This document shows positions 16,524-22,843 of a stretch of 23,890 bases of DNA, piece after piece. Location of the stretch: positions 1-23,890 of the forward strand of contig DALTVX010000107.1 in assembly GCA_029987395.1 (NCBI GenBank), read 5' to 3'. The first letter of the stretch is position 1; the number at the start of each line of letters is the position of its first letter. This DNA comes from Methanocorpusculum sp. Its GTDB lineage: Archaea > Halobacteriota > Methanomicrobia > Methanomicrobiales > Methanocorpusculaceae. The translations under genes and the position numbers were made by a program. Below the pieces are notes generated by a model that was not told where the DNA came from, made no database searches, and saw nothing but the letters and a program-made list of their open reading frames with translations.

Positions 16524-17107
16524 GATTGCACCATCAAAGCCGCCATGGCATCTCCTGCCTCTTTTGCCCGGGCGATCGCTTCGGGACTTCGCTTAAAATC
16601 ACCCATCTTGTCGATATTTGGCATAAGAAGGAACTGGATCCGTGAAGAAGGGATCTGAGACACGGAAAAAAGAAACCGTGCGACCGGGACCGTGTGATCG
16701 AATATATCTTCGCGATTCTGTCCTGCCGCCGAGATGAACATCCCGAATTTTTTTCCTTCCGGTTTTGGGAGATCGTGCAGGACATATTTTCTGGACCAGA
16801 AGACCTGGCATCGGTCGATCAGCATCTTTGCCTGAGCACAGACGGACATGGAATAAACAGGCGAGGAAAAGACCAGCAGATCGCAGGCAAGGATCTTTTC
16901 ACCGAGAGCCGGAAAATCATCTTTATGGATACAGACACCGGTTTTTTCGCATTTTCCGCAGCCTCTGCATGGTGAGATGTCGAGGTCGTTTAGGACGACC
17001 TTTTCGACAGACATCTCAGAAAACGATTCGAGCACCTTGTCGAGTGCAGTTTCTGTATTGCCGTGACGACGGGGCGAGGTCGTGATAGCAAGGACGGATA
17101 AGGGCAT
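16520..17107 (-). CDS. Iron-sulfur flavoprotein (Isf-like), paralogue of the next gene
   Basis: 195 residues. ITTSPRRHGNTETALDK is the FMN phosphate loop (8-24); C47, C50, C53 and C59 (CRGCGKCEKTGVC) exactly match the Isf cluster spacing; SSPVYSMSVCAQAKMLIDR is the second flavin block. It is clearly homologous to the downstream gene but diverged throughout, so the pair is an old tandem duplication. ATG 17107 gives the expected N terminus. Upstream is AT-rich (AAGTAATATACTG) without a clear Shine-Dalgarno. The two may form a hetero-oligomer, which is inference. Confidence 0.87.
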   Translation of the reverse strand: MPLSVLAITTSPRRHGNTETALDKVLESFSEMSVEKVVLNDLDISPCRGCGKCEKTGVCIHKDDFPALGEKILACDLLVFSSPVYSMSVCAQAKMLIDRCQVFWSRKYVLHDLPKPEGKKFGMFISAAGQNREDIFDHTVPVARFLFSVSQIPSSRIQFLLMPNIDKMGDFKRSPEAIARAKEAGDAMAALMVQS

Positions 17108-17235
17108 TTATTCAGTATATTACTTTCAGGGCTGATAAATCCAGTGATGAGGGGAGGGGAAGTATGCTTTTGTCCAATCGTAAATTCTGTGATATAACCC
17201 TCTCTTCATTTTTTTTATATTGTTCGTTTTTTTTT

Positions 17236-17454
17236 TGTACTTCGATTTCGTGTACGGGATTCTTTTTGATGGGCGCATTCTTGCTTACTCGCAAACTTTT
17301 GGTTTGGTCGCAAGTTTATCGACTTGCTCGGCTGAGGGACCTAAATGTCCCCGCCTCGGCTGAAGTCGGCCACTTTGCCTCCAACCCGCCATCACACGAA
17401 ATTCACGAAAAAAACGCAAATCAAAAAGAATCCCGTATACAAAACCGAAGTACA
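17236..17454. repeat. 219-bp element with 35-bp inverted ends, related to the giant inverted repeat
   Basis: 17236-17270 (TGTACTTCGATTTCGTG...) and 17420-17454 are reverse complements with three or four mismatches, ending in GGGATTCTTTTTGAT. The first 23 bases are identical to 6893-6915 in the larger element, so both belong to one family. The interior holds a GGGAC-CTAAAT-GTCCC hairpin but no recognisable gene. It fills most of the gene-free gap 17108-17554; the remaining parts are AT- and T-rich with no clear feature. Confidence 0.7.
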
Positions 17455-17554
17455 ACCCAAAAAGGATCATCCAATTTATTATAACTCTCTCCAACAAAAC
17501 GACATTTCAATTGGACATACTCAGTATGAAAAACCTCATGACAGAACGAAACCA

Positions 17555-18631
17555 ATGAAAGGTATGCATGTCTCCGCAAGCAAACTGGCGATAGGCTCGG
17601 CGATCCTTGCGGCTCTTTTGTACGGGATCAGTGCGCCGGTTTCTAAGATCCTGCTGGAAACGACGTCCCCTGAGCTGATGGCGGCCCTTTTGTATCTGGG
17701 TGCGGGGTTTGGGATGTTTGCGGTGAATTTGGCGACACGTCTGCGGCAAAAGACGAGGAAGGAGGCGCCGCTTTCACGAAAGGATATGCCGTTTATTGTG
17801 GGGATGATTTTGCTGGATATCGCGGCGCCGATCCTTCTTATGATCGGTCTTACGATGACCACTGCGGCAAATGCCTCGCTTTTGAATAATTTTGAGGTCG
17901 TTACAACGGCGCTCGTGGCTCTTTTGCTGTTTCGGGAGACGATCGACCGCCGGTTGTGGATCGCAATCGTGTTGATCGTTTCGGCAAGTATTCTTTTGAC
18001 GGTTGAGGATATGAGCAGTTTTTCGTTTTCGGTCGGTTCGATTTTAGTTATTCTGGCGTGTGTGTGCTGGGGTGTGGAGAATAACTGTACGCGGATGCTT
18101 TCGCTGAAGGATCCTATGCAGATCGTGGTCGTGAAAGGGTTTGGGGCAGGGTTTGGGGCGTTGGTGATCGCATTTTTTGTTGCCGGTATGGATACAGATC
18201 TTGGCAGCATTATCGCGGCTCTTGTGCTGGGTTTTTTTGCGTATGGTCTGTCGATCTATCTGTATGTGCGTGCCCAAAGAGAGCTTGGGGCGGCAAAGAC
18301 GAGTGCGTTTTATGCGGTTGCGCCGTTTATCGGGGTGGGTGTTTCGTTTGCGGTTTTTCAGACGCAGCTTACGCCGATGTTTGTGTTAGCGGCAGTAATT
18401 ATGGTGGCGGGGGCGTATTTTGCGGCGACGGGGGGTCATGAGCATTTCCATATGCACGAGGAGGTGACGCATGAGCATAGGCATGGGCATGATGAGGATC
18501 ATCACACGCATGAGCATGATGTTTTGATCGAGGGGGAGCATTCACATGAGCATAGACATGAGGAGATGAAGCATGATCATGCGCATGGGGAGGATATGCA
18601 TCACGCACATACGCATGAGGAGAAGAGGTGA
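17555..18631 (+). CDS. EamA-type DMT-superfamily transporter with a histidine-rich C-terminal tail
   Basis: 358 residues. About ten hydrophobic segments form two EamA repeats, for example LAIGSAILAALLYGISAPVS near the N terminus and ILACVCWGVENNCTRMLS in the second half. EamA carriers usually export metabolites or amino acids, or exchange solutes. Residues 293-358 hold 23 histidines among 66 residues (such as HEHRHGHDEDHHTHEHD), a composition seen in Ni, Co or Zn handling proteins. I chose ATG 17555 (MKGMHVSASK) because the reading frame farther upstream lies inside the repeat element and has no transporter character; ATG 17564 is also possible. A TATTATAAC at about 17477-17486 may be the TATA box. 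The gene is unusually G-rich on the coding strand. Substrate unknown; metal efflux or metal-regulated export is inference. Confidence 0.85.
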   Translation: MKGMHVSASKLAIGSAILAALLYGISAPVSKILLETTSPELMAALLYLGAGFGMFAVNLATRLRQKTRKEAPLSRKDMPFIVGMILLDIAAPILLMIGLTMTTAANASLLNNFEVVTTALVALLLFRETIDRRLWIAIVLIVSASILLTVEDMSSFSFSVGSILVILACVCWGVENNCTRMLSLKDPMQIVVVKGFGAGFGALVIAFFVAGMDTDLGSIIAALVLGFFAYGLSIYLYVRAQRELGAAKTSAFYAVAPFIGVGVSFAVFQTQLTPMFVLAAVIMVAGAYFAATGGHEHFHMHEEVTHEHRHGHDEDHHTHEHDVLIEGEHSHEHRHEEMKHDHAHGEDMHHAHTHEEKR

Positions 18632-18649
18632 GAGGGGGAGGGGAAGAGT

Positions 18650-18685
18650 GAGACTTTAAATGAGACTATAAGTGGGACTATAAAT
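18650..18685. repeat. Three tandem 12-bp units
   Basis: GAGACTTTAAAT, GAGACTATAAGT and GGGACTATAAAT follow each other without gaps in the 59-base space between two convergent genes. The run of A/T after them gives a T-rich tail for termination of the minus-strand Fic gene. Confidence 0.65.
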
Positions 18686-18690
18686 AAAAA

Positions 18691-19671
18691 TCAGTAATTG
18701 GCCAGTGGATTCCAGTATCCGTTCTTTTTGGAACCCACACGCTCAATTACACTGTTTTCTGACATGTTTTTCATCAATCGAGTGACTGTACTTCGGGGAT
18801 ATCCGGTTATCTCCACGATCTCTAAGATGGTTATCCTGCTGTTTTCTTTGATGAGGTCAAGAATGGTTTGTTCTTTTTCACTTAATCGGACACTCGGCTT
18901 TTTGATATCGATCTCGTACATGTTCAGCGCATTGCTGATGACCGTGAGCATGAATTCGACAAAATAGGTTGAATTGCCATTTTTGCCGGATTCACCCAGA
19001 GCATCATAATATTTCTGACGCGATTCTTGAATGAGGGATTCGACCGGGATCCAGGCAAAGAGCGGTTCCCATTTGGAAAGAATGAGCGTTTGCCATAACC
19101 TTCCCATGCGGCCGTTTCCATCAATGAACGGGTGGATGAACTCCAGTTCAAAATGGAAGACGCAGCTTTTTATGAGGGGGTGAACGTCTGAGGATTTTGC
19201 CCAGACAAAGAGGTTGGTGATGAGTTCGGGAACGAGTGAGGCAGGAGGAGCCATATGTACAACGGTATCGCCGGAAAATACACCGACGCCTGTTTCCCGA
19301 AACTTGCCGGAATCATGGATGAGATCTGATGTCATCAGGTTGTGAGCACGCAGAAAATCGTCCACTGAGTAGGGATCGAAGGCAGAAAGCTGTTCATATG
19401 CCTGAAATGCGTTTTTCACTTCCCGGATCTCACTAGGTGGCCCAAGAACATGTTTCCCCTGAATGATGTCGGTCACCTGTTCAAGAGTGAGGGTATTGTT
19501 TTCGATGGCAAGAGACGAATGGATGGAACGAATACGGTTTGCGTGGTGAAGACGGGGATTCCTGCTCATATTGGTGCCAACGGTGAGTATTCCAATACGC
19601 CTGGAAATTTCTCCGATCAGTTCGATCATGGAGTTGGTGATGGTGAACGGAGGATCCGTAGTTGCTGCCAT
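18691..19671 (-). CDS. Fic-domain AMP-transferase with N-terminal inhibitory motif and C-terminal winged helix
   Basis: 326 residues. The Fic active site HPFIDGNGRMGR (180-191) is intact, with catalytic H180 and the nucleotide-binding DGNGR, so the enzyme should transfer AMP (or another nucleotide) to a protein hydroxyl. SSLAIENN (52-59) is the [S/T]xxxE[G/N] inhibitory motif N-terminal to the Fic fold, making it a class II, self-inhibited Fic protein with E57 as the inhibitory glutamate. Residues about 262-326 form a winged helix (ILEIVEITGYPRSTVTRLMK), suggesting DNA binding and autoregulation. The target protein is unknown. It is a stand-alone gene: the antitoxin function is internal, and no partner lies next to it. 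Start ATG 19671; AT-rich TTTAATATT lies just upstream. Confidence 0.92.
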   Translation of the reverse strand: MAATTDPPFTITNSMIELIGEISRRIGILTVGTNMSRNPRLHHANRIRSIHSSLAIENNTLTLEQVTDIIQGKHVLGPPSEIREVKNAFQAYEQLSAFDPYSVDDFLRAHNLMTSDLIHDSGKFRETGVGVFSGDTVVHMAPPASLVPELITNLFVWAKSSDVHPLIKSCVFHFELEFIHPFIDGNGRMGRLWQTLILSKWEPLFAWIPVESLIQESRQKYYDALGESGKNGNSTYFVEFMLTVISNALNMYEIDIKKPSVRLSEKEQTILDLIKENSRITILEIVEITGYPRSTVTRLMKNMSENSVIERVGSKKNGYWNPLANY

Positions 19672-19846
19672 TGTTCATTAAATATTGGTTTTTGAGGATG
19701 ATGGACCTTTTGGCGAAGGAAAGAACAGGGCGAAAGCCGCCGGGAAAAAATATACCCTTCATGTTTTTTTTCGAATTTGTAGCTACGTGAGGCTATAGAT
19801 TAATATTGATGTAATTATATTGTTTTATCTATAGGAGAAATGGTAA

Positions 19847-20107
19847 ATGGTATTTTCCGAAGAAGTAAAAAAGCAAGCCTTTGAAAATGCAAATGGACGT
19901 TGTGAGGCTTGTGGTAAACAATTAGTATTTGCTAACAGTGGAGTAACTGGTGGACGCGGATCATGGATAGCAATGTATAGAGTACCAGTTAGTAAGGGAG
20001 GAACAGATACTCTTGAAAACTGCAAGATCGTGTGTTCAAAATGCCATCGAGAACCCCCAAAATTGCCGACTGTGAAAAAAACATCTGATAGTGACATTTT
20101 TGGTTAA
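19847..20107 (+). CDS. Small HNH-like zinc protein with degenerate active site
   Basis: 86 residues. The HNH/treble-clef scaffold is clear: C19 and C22 (GRCEACGK), VPVSKGGTDTLENCKIVCS (46-64), and C63, C66, H67 (CSKCHRE). In active relatives the strand before VPVSKGG carries His-His; here it reads WIAMYRVP (40-47), with Met43-Tyr44 instead. The invariant asparagine (N58) is kept. It may therefore bind but not cut DNA, or use another residue. The ATG is preceded by AGGAG nine bases upstream, a good ribosome-binding site, and AT-rich TATA-like sequence upstream of that. T6 at 20143-20148 follows the gene. Base composition is AT-rich, in line with an accessory gene. Confidence 0.75.
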   Translation: MVFSEEVKKQAFENANGRCEACGKQLVFANSGVTGGRGSWIAMYRVPVSKGGTDTLENCKIVCSKCHREPPKLPTVKKTSDSDIFG

Positions 20108-20153
20108 TAAAATTCTGATAGAAAAAGATAACATATCATCAATTTTTTAACAC

Positions 20154-20268
20154 TAATAGTGGGATATATGAGAATTCCCACAGCGAACTGCAAATCAGAG
20201 ATTTGCTCTCCGACTCGCTTCGCTCGCTTGAATAAGCTCAAGCTAGTTTTCCCACTCCTCACAATTAG
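20154..20268. repeat. Hairpin-rich, palindromic intergenic block
   Basis: Within the gene-free stretch 20108-20419 this block carries several perfect hairpins: GTGGGA/TCCCAC (20159-20164 with 20176-20181), GCAAATC-AGA-GATTTGC (20190-20206), and CTTGA/TCAAG (20227-20231 with 20238-20242). A second TCCCAC at 20250-20255 can pair with the same GTGGGA, and CTAAT/ATTAG flank the whole. GCTTCGCTCGC lies in the middle. It may be a degraded mobile element or structured RNA. Beyond it, 20270-20419 is AT-rich and I see nothing definite. Confidence 0.4.
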
Positions 20269-20419
20269 TCTATTTTAACCAAATATTTCGACAGACGAAT
20301 TTTCCCCGAGAACCACATCTATCTTGAAACTCGAAAAAATAGCTTAGATTCGAACTCTGGCTAAGAATGCATATGTCTCAGGTCGCGTGAAAATATAGAG
20401 TAGGGATTATCAGCCATTC

Positions 20420-22387
20420 TCACTTCCATGTATCAATATTCGTTTGTCCCCCATCATGAGAAACATAATACGCTTGATTTTTACTATTAGGCTTATCGGG
20501 AATAGTTAAACCTATTTTGCCAGAATGTACCAGTTCCCTCAACACAATTTTGGCCCAGTGTCGGGTGTTTCCAAATAATATTCCAACTTCGGTTGCGGTG
20601 AACGGGCGTATTCTGCACACTTTCAACAGCATCTCTTCACGTTTTTCCGGAGTCATTCTCTGCCCAAGACCCAGGATCTCCTTTTGAACTGTTTTTGGAA
20701 GAGATGCAAGAAGGATCTCTCGTTCATCGGCCTTGTTGTCATACCCTGACGGGGAAGTTTGTTCGGTTTGCATCTGGGTACCTTGTGTGCTTATCTGGGT
20801 AACTAACGGCGATTTGAGATTGTTTATTTTATCTATCTGGGCACCTTGTGTGCTTACCTGGGTAACTAACCCAGTATCTGCCTCAGATCCCAAATAATTT
20901 TCAGGAATCGTATAATAGGTTGCAGAACCATGAGAATGCTGATTCAATACCCCTAGACCACGAAGACGAGTGAGAAGAGAGCTTGATTTTGCCGTATCAT
21001 ATGATGTGAGATTTCTGCAATTTTCATTAGATACAGAGCCATATTGTTTTGCATAAACCAAAATCCTCGCCTCATCTCCCGACAAACCAAAATCGTGAAA
21101 CTGATGTAACCATCTTAGAGCGGCCTCATCCATCAATTGATGGAGTGAGAGAGTGACAACAAACGTATTTTCGGCTTTTGACGAATCAAACACCGGTGCA
21201 GGAAGTTGGGCTTCAACCATTTTTCGCTGTACTTTGGCAATACCGGACCCTTTGTTTTCTGCATACTCTGTTTCATTTAAAACGCTTGCAATGGTCTGAT
21301 TTCTTGCAGTTGAACCGGGTGTTCCGATTTTATCAAGAGGTTTCAATGAATATCCAGGATTATGGAACTCGATCCGGTCGGTAAATCTGATCACAAGGGT
21401 GGGACTTGCCGTCTCATAATCCCGATGCATAACTGCATTAACGAGGATTTCCCGAATAACATCGTAGGGGATAATGGGTTTTTCCTCTCTGGTAAGACGG
21501 CCGGGCGGGAAGGAAAGTTCTCGTTCTATATCATCCATTATTGCAGCTTCTGCTTTTGGAAGTAACGTAAGTAATGATTCCCGCAGTTCAATGGAGTAAT
21601 ATGAACTTTCATCCCTGCTGCCTCCCCATTCACGCCCCTTCACACGAACATAATCAAACCGCATCATGGAAAAGTATCGCCGTAACACGGCATCTGTTCC
21701 AAATAATATTAAACCAGCTACTGTCGGTCGTGCGACCCCGTCTTTCATGTCAACACAATGTAAAGCATAAAGTAAGTCTTCGTCAGAATAATCCAATTCT
21801 GAAGCATAGGGCGTTTTCTTTTTTCTGAGTTTTCTGTACTCCTGAAGAGCTTTTGGTTCTATATCTGAGAGAGATGTCTGTGAAAAAACTGTTTCATCAT
21901 AGGGTCGTGCGTGCTTCTTCTGTACAAAACGAACGAGTTCGTCTTCTGTGCACAATTGATCAGTAGAACCGACCCTGATGTATGTTCCTTTATTCATGCC
22001 CTGCTTTTTCATAAATATCGGTTTATCACCCGGTTCTGATTCAGGAATATATACCCCGATAACTGTTTTATTGTTCACAATCCCAACTTTTATTTCCGGT
22101 CGGACGATAACATTGAACTTTGAGCTGCATTGGGTAACAAGATCGTTTTGGATCTTGTCAGGATTTTTAACACCTGCAATTATATAACCACCCGGGGAAG
22201 TACTGTCTATTTCAACCCCGATGAGGATATTGCCGCCATTTAGACCTTCGGTGTTTGCATAGGCACATATTGTTTGCATGACTGGATTGCCGATTTCATT
22301 CCCTGGTTTTGCTTCCAGCCGAGTATGTTCATCAGTTTGTATCAATTCATTCCATAATTGTAAAAGATCCATGGATTTCATCCTCAT
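20420..22387 (-). CDS. AlbA_2 (Schlafen-like) ATP-binding regulator with HATPase-like domain and winged helices
   Basis: 655 residues of the COG2865 type. AlbA_2 fold: HTRLEAKPG (21-29) and CAYANTEGLNGGNILIGVE (41-59). An HATPase_c_4-like domain follows, with REILVNAVMHRDY (312-324), RIEFHNPG (338-345) and ENKGSGIAKV (377-386). A helix-turn-helix region (about 430-495) precedes a linker with two copies of LVTQ(V/I)STQG (507-515 and 528-536); TQ-rich repeats at this position are common in the family. A second winged helix (about 575-640) ends the protein. The role is probably transcription control or defence, but no reaction is established. M1, M3 or M6 could start translation; ATG 22387 has AGGA nine bases upstream. 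It lies alone on the minus strand, between an HNH-like gene and a primase-helicase fragment. Confidence 0.88.
   Translation of the reverse strand: MRMKSMDLLQLWNELIQTDEHTRLEAKPGNEIGNPVMQTICAYANTEGLNGGNILIGVEIDSTSPGGYIIAGVKNPDKIQNDLVTQCSSKFNVIVRPEIKVGIVNNKTVIGVYIPESEPGDKPIFMKKQGMNKGTYIRVGSTDQLCTEDELVRFVQKKHARPYDETVFSQTSLSDIEPKALQEYRKLRKKKTPYASELDYSDEDLLYALHCVDMKDGVARPTVAGLILFGTDAVLRRYFSMMRFDYVRVKGREWGGSRDESSYYSIELRESLLTLLPKAEAAIMDDIERELSFPPGRLTREEKPIIPYDVIREILVNAVMHRDYETASPTLVIRFTDRIEFHNPGYSLKPLDKIGTPGSTARNQTIASVLNETEYAENKGSGIAKVQRKMVEAQLPAPVFDSSKAENTFVVTLSLHQLMDEAALRWLHQFHDFGLSGDEARILVYAKQYGSVSNENCRNLTSYDTAKSSSLLTRLRGLGVLNQHSHGSATYYTIPENYLGSEADTGLVTQVSTQGAQIDKINNLKSPLVTQISTQGTQMQTEQTSPSGYDNKADEREILLASLPKTVQKEILGLGQRMTPEKREEMLLKVCRIRPFTATEVGILFGNTRHWAKIVLRELVHSGKIGLTIPDKPNSKNQAYYVSHDGGQTNIDTWK
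20774..20870 (-). repeat. Two 34-bp direct repeats inside the AlbA_2 gene
   Basis: 20774-20807 and 20837-20870 differ at only two positions. They encode the two LVTQxSTQG copies of the linker. The near-identity at DNA level suggests a recent duplication that could expand or contract. Confidence 0.7.
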
Positions 22388-22843
22388 AGAGATGTTCCTA
22401 GCAGGTTATCCCTAGAATAAGTTCGTGATTGATATGTTGTTGCAGGATGGTAATGAGTGTTTGCCCGTGAAAATGGAGCGGGAGAAGTGTAGGTATGTGA
22501 GAAAGTATCTCTTTCTTTTTTTATCGAATTCTCAATTAGATTGATCCATATATCTAGACAAAAACCCACCACATCTCTAGGGAGCACATATTCTTCAAAA
22601 CCCTGAGAAAACTTTCTTAGGTCTAAATCTAAGCCTAAATCAAGCGTATTTTCTCTATACCCAATAAAAAACAGAGTTTTGAAAATAACGTGCCGCACAA
22701 ATAAAACTCGTTAAATAGCCTCTTTTTTCAAAAATAAAGCCCGATATGCCCCGAAACATGCGGCACGTTCATCCTGCCGCCATGCCGCAAAAAATCAAAA
22801 AAATACAACGCGGCACATATAACGTGCCGCAAAAATGGGGATA
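22388..22843. other. 456-base gap between the AlbA_2 and primase genes
   Basis: This gap is AT-rich and contrasts with the GC-rich primase gene. It holds the GCGGCAC/GTGCCGC repeat cluster in its right third and presumably the promoter of the AlbA_2 gene. A 104-codon GTG-start open frame on the minus strand (22384-22698) runs through it and overlaps the AlbA_2 start by 4 bases. It lacks a ribosome-binding site and has odd S/T/Y/H-rich composition, so I do not call it a gene. Confidence 0.5.
22687..22830. repeat. Cluster of GTGCCGC/GCGGCAC sites (iteron- or operator-like)
   Basis: AACGTGCCGCA occurs at 22687-22697 and 22821-22831; its inverse TGCGGCACGTT at 22759-22769. Shorter TGCCGC copies lie at 22775-22780 and 22783-22788. 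GCGGCAC-ATATAAC-GTGCCGC (22810-22830) is a perfect 7-bp dyad. A-runs follow several copies. Lying just downstream of the primase-helicase end, the cluster could bind a replication initiator or a repressor. Confidence 0.6.

Noticed and set aside
20345..20392. tRNA-like GAGTTCGAATCT on the minus strand
   Set aside because: The T-arm stem does not pair properly, and no acceptor or anticodon stem can be folded around it; at most a chance match or decayed fragment.
22384..22698. 104-codon minus-strand open frame overlapping the AlbA_2 start by 4 bases
   Set aside because: GTG start without ribosome-binding site, start lying in the GTGCCGC repeat, and a C-terminal half rich in S/T/Y/H/P with no family resemblance. 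The 4-base overlap is suggestive but not enough.
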